Below, one piece after another: positions 42,220 to 49,636 of a stretch of DNA of 64,000 bases. The notes under the pieces were generated by a model. It ran no database searches. It worked only from the letters and a program-made list of their open reading frames with translations, and was not told the origin of the DNA. The stretch spans positions 3,508,001 through 3,572,000 of the forward strand of contig CP119325.1 of assembly GCA_029202525.1 (NCBI GenBank), read 5' to 3'. The DNA comes from Candidatus Pseudomonas phytovorans. GTDB lineage: Bacteria; Pseudomonadota; Gammaproteobacteria; Pseudomonadales; Pseudomonadaceae. Both the position numbers and the translations under genes were made by a program. How positions within the stretch are numbered: the stretch's first letter is position 1; the number at the start of each line of letters is the position of its first letter.

Positions 42220-42254
42220 GCGCCATCCACCAGAACAACAAAGAGACCCTGACC

Positions 42255-42911
42255 ATGGCACTTACCCGCGAACAGATGGCGCAACGCGTCGCACGTGAAC
42301 TGAAGGACGGCTACTACGTCAACCTCGGCATCGGCATTCCAACCCTGGTGGCCAACTATGTACCCGCCGATATGGATGTGATGCTGCAATCGGAGAACGG
42401 CCTGCTCGGCATGGGCGAATTCCCTACCGAAAGCACCCTTGATGCCGACATGATCAACGCCGGCAAGCAAACCGTCACCGCCCGCCGCGGCGCCTCGATT
42501 TTCGATTCGGCACAGTCGTTCGCCATGATCCGTGGCGGCCACGTCGACCTTACCGTGCTTGGCGCGTTCGAGGTGGACGTACAGGGCAACATCGCCTCGT
42601 GGATGATCCCCGGCAAGCTGGTCAAGGGCATGGGCGGTGCCATGGACCTGGTGGCGGGTGCCGAGAACATCATCGTGACCATGACCCACGCCTCCAAGGA
42701 CGGCGAATCCAAGTTGCTGGCGCAATGCAGCCTGCCGCTGACCGGTGCCGGCTGCATCCGCAAGGTGCTGACCGACCTGGCCTACCTGGAAATCGAAGAC
42801 GGCGCTTTCATCCTGCGCGAGACCGCGCCGGGGGTAAGCGTTGAAGAAATCATCGCGAAAACCGCCGGCAAACTGATCGTGCCGGATGATGTCAAGGAAA
42901 TGACCTTCTAA
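42255..42911 (+). CDS. scoB: 3-oxoacid CoA-transferase subunit B
   Basis: A 218-residue beta subunit starting MALTREQMAQRVARELKDGY. The catalytic Glu is residue 47 in LQSENGLLGMGEFP. NLGIGIPTLVANYVP and GGAMDLVAGAENIIVTMTHA are conserved. It is 35 bases after subunit A with AGAGACC before the ATG. It forms the active heterotetramer with subunit A. A REPIN followed by five T residues lies just downstream and could end the transcript. Confidence 0.94.
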   Translation: MALTREQMAQRVARELKDGYYVNLGIGIPTLVANYVPADMDVMLQSENGLLGMGEFPTESTLDADMINAGKQTVTARRGASIFDSAQSFAMIRGGHVDLTVLGAFEVDVQGNIASWMIPGKLVKGMGGAMDLVAGAENIIVTMTHASKDGESKLLAQCSLPLTGAGCIRKVLTDLAYLEIEDGAFILRETAPGVSVEEIIAKTAGKLIVPDDVKEMTF

Positions 42912-42929
42912 GGCATCACGCGATCCTAC

Positions 42930-43010
42930 CCTGTGGGAGCGGGCGTGCCCGCGAATGCTGCGGTGAATTTACCGGCGTATTCGCGGGCACGCCCGCTCCC
43001 ACAGGTTTTT
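42930..43010. repeat. REPIN-like palindromic element 4 with T tract
   Basis: Perfect 27-base arms at 42930-42956 and 42979-43005 (CCTGTGGGAGCGGGCGTGCC type) followed by TTTTT at 43006-43010. It combines a REPIN with the shape of an intrinsic terminator for the CoA-transferase operon. Confidence 0.9.
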
Positions 43011-43082
43011 GTGTTGCCCAGCATTTCCTCGGCAGTCCACGTATCATTGCCAGGCTGCCTTCGCCTGGGAAACCCGCGTCAC

Positions 43083-43625
43083 ATGTCTATCCGATTGAAA
43101 CTGCTGCGTAAGAAACTGGGCATGACCCTGGAAATGCTTGCCGAGAAGACCGGCATGACCAAAAGCTACCTGTCCAAGGTCGAGCGCAACCTGAATACAC
43201 CCTCGATTGCTGCCGCGTTAAAGCTGGCACGGGCGTTGAACGTCAATGTCGAAGAACTGTTCGCCGAAGAGCAGACAGGCCAGAGCCGCTACAGCCTGGT
43301 GCGCCATGGCGAGCGCCAGGCTTTGGTAGGTGACGGGCAAGGGCCAGGCTATGCCGCCCTCACCAGCCAGGTCGGGCAGCGCAGCCTGTTGCCGTTCCTG
43401 ATCCAGCCGCCGTCCGAATTCAGCGACCCCACGTTCAAGGAGCATCAGGGCGAGGAGTTTCTGTTCGTGCACGCAGGCCAGGTGGAGGTGGACTTCATGA
43501 GCGAGCGGGTGCTGCTGGAGCAGGGTGACGCCCTGCATTTCAACGCCCAGACACCGCATCGACTACGCTCGGTTGGTGCCCGACCGGCGCAATTGCTGGT
43601 AGTGGTTCACCACACAGACGACTGA
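43083..43625 (+). CDS. XRE-family helix-turn-helix regulator with cupin domain
   Basis: A 180-residue regulator: helix-turn-helix at about 8-55 (KLGMTLEMLAEKTGMTKSYL, then SKVERNLNTPSIAAALKLAR) and a C-terminal cupin_2 domain (HQGEEFLFVHAGQVEVDFMS, GDALHFNAQTPHRLRSVG). Such proteins (PuuR/SutR-like) sense small molecules and regulate nearby catabolic genes. The upstream in-frame extension begins inside the REPIN and is rejected. It stands alone on the plus strand between the CoA-transferase operon and the polysaccharide locus. Confidence 0.9.
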   Translation: MSIRLKLLRKKLGMTLEMLAEKTGMTKSYLSKVERNLNTPSIAAALKLARALNVNVEELFAEEQTGQSRYSLVRHGERQALVGDGQGPGYAALTSQVGQRSLLPFLIQPPSEFSDPTFKEHQGEEFLFVHAGQVEVDFMSERVLLEQGDALHFNAQTPHRLRSVGARPAQLLVVVHHTDD

Positions 43626-43629
43626 ATCG

Positions 43630-43658
43630 ACAGGGGGGCAGGGCACGCCCCCACCTGT
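43630..43658 (+). terminator. Hairpin after the XRE-cupin gene
   Basis: ACAGG/CCTGT outer and GGGGGC/GCCCCC inner arms with a seven-base loop, starting five bases after the stop. It is a stable G/C stem without a clear T tract. Confidence 0.5.
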
Positions 43659-43714
43659 TCTCATCCGTGAAACGCAGCCCCCATCACAGCAGTATCCCTT
43701 TGCATATTTTGCAT

Positions 43715-43728
43715 GTCGATATTTTGAC
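43715..43728. promoter_or_regulatory. FleQ-box-like site upstream of the polysaccharide locus
   Basis: GTCGATATTTTGAC fits the reported P. aeruginosa FleQ consensus (GTC-N2-TAAA-TTGAC type) at 11 of 14 positions, including both GTC/GAC ends. FleQ is the c-di-GMP-responsive regulator of polysaccharide and flagellar genes. The site is 148 bases upstream of the small membrane-protein gene that heads the locus. Confidence 0.45.
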
Positions 43729-43773
43729 GAATGCGCCCATCTCCCATTGATTTTTATTATGGTGTCGGATCAT

Positions 43774-43786
43774 TGACGTAGTGTCA
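43774..43786. promoter_or_regulatory. Short dyad TGAC-N5-GTCA
   Basis: TGACGTAGTGTCA in the same promoter region, 90 bases upstream of the small gene. Perfect four-base arms only, so low weight. Confidence 0.2.
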
Positions 43787-43875
43787 TTGTGCCCATAAGC
43801 TCAAGTCAGAAGCGAAACAAATCCCGCCACACCATGCAAATAACTGATTGATTTTCCTAATTTTAGGAGGGGCGT

Positions 43876-44052
43876 ATGCGCACGACTCTGATTATCAAAT
43901 CGATGTTCTTGATGGTGTTGTTGAGTGGGGCTGCGCGTGCCGCAGATTCGTATGTAAATCAAAACAGTATCATTCCTGTTTCAACCGCCGGCTGGTTGTT
44001 GGCATTCGCGGTAGTCGGCTTCGTGCTGGTAGCAAACAGAAGAAAGGTCTGA
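43876..44052 (+). CDS. Tiny exported protein with C-terminal sorting-signal-like tail
   Basis: A 58-residue protein with a very strong ribosome site, AGGAGG five bases before the ATG. MRTTLIIKSMFLMVLLSGAA is a signal peptide with likely cleavage near residue 23 (ARAA). After about 11 polar residues comes IIPVSTAGWLLAFAVVGFVL then VANRRKV: a proline, a hydrophobic span at about 38-53 and a basic end. That tripartite layout looks like PEP-CTERM/exosortase-type or related VPxxxW sorting tails found beside polysaccharide genes, although the motif is not canonical and no exosortase gene is visible. It precedes the export gene by 266 bases. Confidence 0.7.
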   Translation: MRTTLIIKSMFLMVLLSGAARAADSYVNQNSIIPVSTAGWLLAFAVVGFVLVANRRKV

Positions 44053-44091
44053 GGCAGATCGGCCCCTTTTCAAAGCGGGCCCAGGTTGTTG

Positions 44092-44111
44092 CAAGCCCAG
44101 GGCCTGGCTTG
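44092..44111 (+). other. Hairpin in the leader between the tiny gene and the export gene
   Basis: CAAGCC/GGCTTG six-pair stem with an eight-base loop, 40 bases after the tiny gene stop. Further on, CGCGG/CCGCG (44227-44246) forms another stem. The 266-base stretch to 44318 holds no other gene that I can support and may be a structured 5' leader or contain a second promoter. Confidence 0.35.
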
Positions 44112-44318
44112 TGAATTTCCCAACCGTTGCTATATTCCCAGTAGCCCTTCAGAGGCCTTGGTTGCAGAACACTGCAGCCTTCGTATAAACCGTCAAGGTT
44201 GGGGCCTCCAGGAAGGTCGAGGCCATCGCGGCGGGTTTACACCGCGAAGCGGAGCGAGAGTTGGTGTGCTGTTCTCATTCAGTGCTCTTTGTCGGGCCAT
44301 TTGGCCGGAGGGACCCTC

Positions 44319-44876
44319 ATGATGCGTTCATTGATTGCCGCATTCTGCGTGCTGACCGTGTGGTCCAGTGCCGGCAACGCCGACCAGAATGGTGCGGCCT
44401 ACCTGCTCAGCCCCGGTGATGTGGTGATGGTTTCGGTGTGGCAGGAAGACAGCCTGCGTCAAGAAGCCACCGTACTACCTGATGGCAGTATTACCTTCCC
44501 CTTGGCCGGGCGCATCAACGTTGCCGGGCTGGATGTAACGGCGGTTGAAAAGCAAGTGGCCGCCAAACTCGAAAAATTCCTCCCTGACCCGAACGTCAGC
44601 GTTGTCGTCAAGAGCATCGCCGGCAATCTGGTCTATGTCCAAGGCAAAGTGATCAAGCCGGGCGCCGTGCAGATGGCAGGCCCTACCGCAGTGCTTCAGG
44701 CGCTGAGCATGTCGGGCGGACTGGACAAGTTTGCTGACGAAAGCGATATCAAGGTGGTCCGCGGTACTGGCGCTTCCCAAAAGATCCTGCCCGTGCGATA
44801 TAAGGACCTGGTGTCTGGGCGGGACATGTCCACCAACATCCAACTTCAGGCTGGCGATACGCTGGTCGTTCCTTGA
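44319..44876 (+). CDS. Outer-membrane polysaccharide export protein (OPX/Wza type)
   Basis: A 185-residue OPX family member with signal peptide MMRSLIAAFCVLTVWSSAGN. The Poly_export domain is at about 27-110 (YLLSPGDVVMVSVWQEDSLR, VLPDGSITFPLAGRINVAGL) and a SLBB beta-grasp domain at about 110-185 (YVQGKVIKPGAVQMAGPTAV). It is shorter than E. coli Wza and lacks an obvious lipobox and the C-terminal membrane helix, like the short export proteins of EpsL-linked loci. It should form the periplasmic/outer-membrane exit channel. GGAGGGACCCTC precedes the ATG. Confidence 0.92.
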   Translation: MMRSLIAAFCVLTVWSSAGNADQNGAAYLLSPGDVVMVSVWQEDSLRQEATVLPDGSITFPLAGRINVAGLDVTAVEKQVAAKLEKFLPDPNVSVVVKSIAGNLVYVQGKVIKPGAVQMAGPTAVLQALSMSGGLDKFADESDIKVVRGTGASQKILPVRYKDLVSGRDMSTNIQLQAGDTLVVP

Positions 44877-44900
44877 TCTTGCCTTTAATAAGAACACTTA

Positions 44901-46016
44901 ATGCCTCTTCTTAGAACAACTCGCATTGCAACGGCAATCTTGGTTTTGCCGTTCACGGACGCGGTCCTGGCGGCAAATTGGCAGTCTACGGTGGTGGTAC
45001 CGACATCCGTCGAGTATGACAGCAACCCCTTGTTGCTGACGTCGGGCGAAAAGGGCGTAACGCGCACGATCATCGCGCCGGATTACACCCTGATCGGTAC
45101 CTTCGACCAGGACGAATTGAGGTTGGGGCTGGGCATGCATGTGTTGCGCTCGTCCGACACGGATGTGGTCGATGACCGTGAAGACCCTGATATCAGCCTT
45201 GGCTGGCAGCGCACCACCGAGCGCGGGCGTTTCGGCTTGGTGGCGCGTTACAACGAAAGCTCGACGCTGTCGGGGACGGTGCTGGATACCGGGGTGATCA
45301 CCACCGACGGTACGCAAAAGCTCTACACCTTGACCGGCAACTGGAGCCAGGCGGTGACCGAGCGCAGCACCCTGAGCAACGAAACCACCTTCAACCGCGC
45401 CCGTTATGACATCAGTACGCTGACGGGCTACGACGAACTGGCAAACGTATTTACCTGGACCTACGCCTGGAGCGAGCGGGCTGATGTATACAGCCGTTTT
45501 GGCGCCCGGCGTTATGAGCCTGAGCAGGACCTTACTGCGACCGCTTCCAATAGCTATACCCCGGCAGTCGGCATCAAGTACCAGCTCGCCGAAGGCCTGA
45601 GCGCCGACGCCCACATTGGCGTCAACCAGGTGTCTGGCGATGACGGCGGCCGGCGCGGGGAGGGTGGGGTGGCGTTGCTGTACACCGGCACACGTGCCGA
45701 TGCCAGCCTGACCGCCGAGCGCAGCACGGTGGCCAGTGCCGAAGGCGGCTTCGCCGAGCTGGACCAGGTGCGTGGCGTGTGGAGTTACGCGGTTACCGAA
45801 CTCACACGGGTGGGCGCTGATGCCGCCTGGCAAGACAGCAAAGGGCAGAGCCCGAACACACTGCAGACTTACAGCGTTTGGGCCGGCCGCCAGTTTTCAC
45901 CGTACTGGGACCTGCGCCTTTCGCTCATGTACAAGGAACGGCAACAGGACCGAACCCCCGATGCAACCGCTACGATCGTTGGTTTGACGTTGACGTACAG
46001 GTACCCCGACATCTGA
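44901..46016 (+). CDS. EpsL-like outer-membrane beta-barrel protein of polysaccharide loci
   Basis: A 371-residue protein with a short signal peptide (MPLLRTTRIATAILVLPFTD, ending AVLAA) and then many amphipathic beta strands; it ends LTLTYRYPDI. The sequence STVVVPTSVEYDSNPLLLTS at the mature N-terminus resembles the exopolysaccharide protein EpsL (TIGR03014-type). It probably forms an outer-membrane porin-like exit partner of the OPX protein. It follows the export gene by 24 bases. Confidence 0.85.
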   Translation: MPLLRTTRIATAILVLPFTDAVLAANWQSTVVVPTSVEYDSNPLLLTSGEKGVTRTIIAPDYTLIGTFDQDELRLGLGMHVLRSSDTDVVDDREDPDISLGWQRTTERGRFGLVARYNESSTLSGTVLDTGVITTDGTQKLYTLTGNWSQAVTERSTLSNETTFNRARYDISTLTGYDELANVFTWTYAWSERADVYSRFGARRYEPEQDLTATASNSYTPAVGIKYQLAEGLSADAHIGVNQVSGDDGGRRGEGGVALLYTGTRADASLTAERSTVASAEGGFAELDQVRGVWSYAVTELTRVGADAAWQDSKGQSPNTLQTYSVWAGRQFSPYWDLRLSLMYKERQQDRTPDATATIVGLTLTYRYPDI

Positions 46017-46035
46017 ACTTCAGGCAGGTGGCCCC

Positions 46036-47598
46036 ATGAAGTCTGACTACGAACTCTCCATCAGAGATTACATCGCCATTATCAAGGACAGGGCCCTGGT
46101 GTTAGGGGTGAGTGCCGTAGTCATTCTTGCCGCGACCGTGGCTGTGGCGTTGATGGTGCCGCCGATCTACCAGTCGACCGGCACCATCCTCGTGGAGTCG
46201 CAACAGATTTCTCCCGAGTTGGTGTCGACCAACACCACCAGCTTTGCCGATGAGCGCATCGAGGTGATTCGCCAGCGGGTCATGACGCGCGAGAACCTGC
46301 TGCGCATCATCGGTAAGTACAACCTGTTCGCCGACAAGCGCTTGAGCGAGTCCGACAAGATCGACCAGATGCGCAATGCCATCGTGGTCGAAACCCTCAC
46401 CACGTTTGTGCGCGGGCGGGGCGAGGCGACAGTTGCGTTCAATGTGTCCTTCGAACACAAGCAGGCAGAAGTCGCCAAGGAAGTGGCCGACGAACTGGTC
46501 ACCCTGTTCCTTAACGAAAACCTCAAGCAGCGCACCGAACGGGCCAACGAAACCACCGAGTTTCTGACCCAGGAAGCCAACAAGCTGGGTGCCGAACTGG
46601 CCAGCCTGGAAAACCAGCTGGCCGACTTCAAACAGGCCCACGCCAATGCTTTGCCAGAGCACCAGACGCTGCGCATGAACATGCTCTCGCGTTCGGAGCT
46701 GGAGTTCCGCGAAGTCGACCGTGACTACAAGGCCGCCCAGGAAGAGCTGCGCTACCTGGAGCTGGAGTTGTCTGCTGCCAATGCCGGTCTGGCTACCAAC
46801 GCTACCGAAGGCAGCAAGCCAACCAGTCCCGACCAGCCTCAGGACTTGCCAAGCCTGAAGGCCGAATACGCCCGCTTGCTGACCCGCTACAAGGATGCCC
46901 ACCCTGATGTGGTGGCGGTGAAGCGCAAGATCCAGGCGCTTGAAGCCAGCGGTGGTCGCACGGCCGCAGCGTCTACGGTCAGCCTTGATGTGGCGCGCGT
47001 TCGGGCCAAGATGAGCGCGGCCCAGGACCGTATCAGTTCGCTGGCCGATCAGAAGCGCGAGCTGACCAAAAAGATGGACGGCTACGAGGCCGAAATCCTC
47101 GAGGCACCGCAGGTCGAGCGTGGCCTGGTGACCTTGATGCGTGACCACGATAATGCGCGCAAGAAATACGAAGAAATCCGTGCCAAGGAAATGGGTGCGA
47201 AAATTACCGAGAGCCTGGAGCAGGAGAACAAGGCCGAGCGCTTTGTACTGCTGGAACCACCGCTGATGCCAGAGAAACCGATCAAGCCTAACCGCAAGAA
47301 GATCGCTGCGTTGGGCCTGGTGCTGGCACCGGCAGGCGGTGGCGCCCTGGTAATGCTGCTGGAGATGCTCAACCAGCGCGTACGCGGCGTTGGCGCTCTG
47401 GAAAACCTGCTGGGCAAACGGGTACTGGTGGCGCTGCCCTACATCGATACCAGGGCGGATGTGGCCAGGCGCAAACGCTGGCGTAACTGGCTGATCCTGG
47501 CAGCACTGGCGTTGGCGGCTATCATGGTAGTGCTGGTGCACGTGTTCTACATGCCACTGGATGTGCTGTTGTTCAAGCTCATATCGCGGTTTGCATAG
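46036..47598 (+). CDS. Polysaccharide chain-length determinant (Wzz/GumC family)
   Basis: A 520-residue inner-membrane protein. Wzz domain with the first span near 17-38 (LVLGVSAVVILAATVAVALM) and TGTILVESQQISPELVSTNT. A long coiled coil runs from about 155 to 385, and a second pair of spans is near 415-435 and 480-500, with PLMPEKPIKPNRKKIAALGL before the first. It determines chain length with the ATPase coded next. AGGTGG precedes the ATG and the spacing to the previous gene is 19 bases. Confidence 0.93.
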   Translation: MKSDYELSIRDYIAIIKDRALVLGVSAVVILAATVAVALMVPPIYQSTGTILVESQQISPELVSTNTTSFADERIEVIRQRVMTRENLLRIIGKYNLFADKRLSESDKIDQMRNAIVVETLTTFVRGRGEATVAFNVSFEHKQAEVAKEVADELVTLFLNENLKQRTERANETTEFLTQEANKLGAELASLENQLADFKQAHANALPEHQTLRMNMLSRSELEFREVDRDYKAAQEELRYLELELSAANAGLATNATEGSKPTSPDQPQDLPSLKAEYARLLTRYKDAHPDVVAVKRKIQALEASGGRTAAASTVSLDVARVRAKMSAAQDRISSLADQKRELTKKMDGYEAEILEAPQVERGLVTLMRDHDNARKKYEEIRAKEMGAKITESLEQENKAERFVLLEPPLMPEKPIKPNRKKIAALGLVLAPAGGGALVMLLEMLNQRVRGVGALENLLGKRVLVALPYIDTRADVARRKRWRNWLILAALALAAIMVVLVHVFYMPLDVLLFKLISRFA

Positions 47599-47609
47599 GG
47601 AAAGCAGTG

Positions 47610-48416
47610 ATGGACAGGACCAAGCCGGCTGTTGGCAATAACATTCATCAGGTTACCCCAGGCACCCCCCAGGTATTGTCACCCGCCCCAGGCACGGCGC
47701 TGGCCGAAGTGCCTGGGCAGTTCGATTATGTGAACACCAAAGTGGTGCCTCTGCGGGCGGACCATCTGGAGCGCCACCGTATCGTGGCGTACAACAAGAA
47801 CTCCAACATGAACGGGCCGATCGACCTGCTGCGCACACAGGTGCTCAGGACCATGGAGGAGAACGGCTGGCGTACCTTGGCCATCACCTCGCCAACGCCG
47901 GAAGCGGGCAAGACGGTGCTGGCGGTCAACCTGGCGATGAGTATTGCTCACCATACCACCAAGACTGCGTTGCTGGTGGACTTCGACCTGCGCCGGCCCA
48001 AGGTCGGCAGCACCCTTGGCCTGCCGATGGAGCAGGCACTGAACGAGTTTTTGACGGACAAGGCCGAGCTTCAGGAATGCCTGGTCAACCCGACGTTGCC
48101 CCGCTTCGTGGTGCTGCCGACGAGGGTACCGGTACCGTTGTCGACCGAGATGCTGTCGTCGCCCAAGGTGAACAACCTGATCAGCGATTTGCGCAACCGC
48201 TACGAGTCGCGCATCTGCATTTTCGATTTGCCGCCGTTGCTCAGCTCTGACGATGCGATCACCGTCATCCCCAAGTTTGATTGTGTGCTGCTGGTGGTGG
48301 CCAACGGCATGAACAACAAGAAGGAAATCGAGGACTGCCTGCATCACCTGGCCACGGTGAACCTGATCGGGACGGTGCTGAACAAGGCTGACGAGCAGCC
48401 GCGAACCTATTATTAA
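47610..48416 (+). CDS. Tyrosine-kinase-like (CpsD/CapB/BY-kinase) polysaccharide ATPase
   Basis: A 268-residue P-loop protein that belongs to the BY-kinase/MinD-like family. The Walker A motif at 94-102 is SPTPEAGKT, with Glu-Ala replacing the usual Gly-Glu before GKT; Walker A' is LLVDFDLRRP (121-130) and Walker B is ICIFDLPPLLSSDDA. The tyrosine-rich C-terminal tail of BY-kinases is reduced to a final Tyr-Tyr (267-268). It should drive polymer length and export together with the chain-length protein. ATG 47610 is chosen; GTG 47607 is possible. The ribosome site overlaps the previous stop. Confidence 0.9.
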   Translation: MDRTKPAVGNNIHQVTPGTPQVLSPAPGTALAEVPGQFDYVNTKVVPLRADHLERHRIVAYNKNSNMNGPIDLLRTQVLRTMEENGWRTLAITSPTPEAGKTVLAVNLAMSIAHHTTKTALLVDFDLRRPKVGSTLGLPMEQALNEFLTDKAELQECLVNPTLPRFVVLPTRVPVPLSTEMLSSPKVNNLISDLRNRYESRICIFDLPPLLSSDDAITVIPKFDCVLLVVANGMNNKKEIEDCLHHLATVNLIGTVLNKADEQPRTYY

Positions 48417-48429
48417 GCCGTTAGCCATT

Positions 48430-48549
48430 GGGGCTGCTTCGCAGCCCATCGCCGGAAAGCCAGGCTCCCACAGGGACCGCGCAATACTTGAGGTCTAGGC
48501 TGTACCTGTGGGAGCCTGGCTTGCCGGCGATGGGGCGCAAAGCGCCCCC
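48430..48549. repeat. REPIN-like palindromic element 5 flanked by two hairpins
   Basis: Arms 48447-48474 and 48505-48532 (28 bases, one mismatch, CCCACAGG end) are flanked by GGGCTGC/GCAGCCC at 48430-48447 and GGGGCGC/GCGCCCC at 48532-48549. It lies between the convergent ATPase and galE genes. It is a related but different REP family from elements 2-4, sharing the CTGTGGGAGC ends. Confidence 0.9.
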
Positions 48550-48556
48550 AAAGATC

Positions 48557-49531
48557 TCAGCTCTGATGCAGGGCCCAGGGATACTGCAATTCCCACTGCC
48601 ACGCATGCCGTACAATCTGCTCCAGCGAAGCAAACTCCGGCCGCCAGCCCAGCACCTGCAACGCCTTGCTCGCGTCCGCCACCAACCGGGGCGGGTCGCC
48701 AGCGCGGCGCGGGGCATCCAGGACATTGATCTGCCGCTCGGTCACCGCGCGGGCCGTATCGATTACCTGCTGCACCGAAAAGCCCAGGCCATTGCCCAGG
48801 TTGAAGGCAGTCCGCTCGCCACCTGCCAGCAGGTAATCCACCGCCAATGCATGCGCAGTGGCCAGATCGGCCACATGCACGTAGTCACGGATACAGGTGC
48901 CATCCGGCGTATCGTAATCCCGGCCAAACACCGTTACCGCCTCGCGGCGGCCTGATGCGGCCTGCAGGATCAGCGGGATCAGGTGGGTTTCCGGTTCGTG
49001 GCGCTCACCCAACTGGCCATCGGGGTCAGCCCCGGCGGCATTGAAGTAACGCAGGCATACGGATTTCAAACCATAAGCCCGGTCGAAGTCCTCAAGAATC
49101 TGCTCGACCATCCATTTGCTCAGCCCGTAAGGGTTGATCGGCCCTTTGGCATGCGCTTCATCGATTGGCACGTACTGTGGGTTGCCGTAAACGGCTGCAC
49201 TGGAAGAAAACACCAGGTGCTTGATACCTGCATTCACCATGGCCTGCAGCAGGGCAAGGGTGGCTGCGACGTTGTTCTGGTAGTACTTGCCGGGAGCGCT
49301 GACGGACTCACCCACCTGAATGAACGAGGCAAAGTGGAACACTGCATCGAAGTGACAGACTCCGAACAGCACATCCAAAGCAGCTTCGTCGGCAATATCG
49401 AGCTTGGCCCACTGTATGCCGGGGCCAGGCGAAACCAGGTCCGCCACCACCACCTCATGGCCGGCACCGAGCAGGTGCTTGACCATGTGCGAGCCAATGT
49501 AGCCCGCGCCACCCACTACCAGAAATTTCAT
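48557..49531 (-). CDS. galE: UDP-glucose 4-epimerase
   Basis: A 324-residue extended SDR. The NAD motif GGAGYIGSHM is at residues 7-16, SSSAAVYG at about 120 holds the catalytic Ser, and NPYGLSKWMVEQIL has YxxxK. It interconverts UDP-glucose and UDP-galactose and supplies a nucleotide sugar for the polymer. The minus-strand start is ATG 49531 with AGGAGG five bases upstream; GTG 49537 would add two residues. It is on the opposite strand from the flanking export genes. Confidence 0.95.
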   Translation of the reverse strand: MKFLVVGGAGYIGSHMVKHLLGAGHEVVVADLVSPGPGIQWAKLDIADEAALDVLFGVCHFDAVFHFASFIQVGESVSAPGKYYQNNVAATLALLQAMVNAGIKHLVFSSSAAVYGNPQYVPIDEAHAKGPINPYGLSKWMVEQILEDFDRAYGLKSVCLRYFNAAGADPDGQLGERHEPETHLIPLILQAASGRREAVTVFGRDYDTPDGTCIRDYVHVADLATAHALAVDYLLAGGERTAFNLGNGLGFSVQQVIDTARAVTERQINVLDAPRRAGDPPRLVADASKALQVLGWRPEFASLEQIVRHAWQWELQYPWALHQS

Positions 49532-49636
49532 CCGCACCTCCTGGAATCTGCTGTTTACAGACGCAGTGAACCGTCCCTGAAACGTGCAGGCGGGATGATC
49601 AGCTACCGGTGACCTGAGCGTAGATGGCCAATTACC

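Noticed and set aside
46102..47541. 479-codon open frame opposite the chain-length determinant
   Set aside because: Antisense shadow rich in His/Gln from reversed codons of a coiled coil; no start signal.
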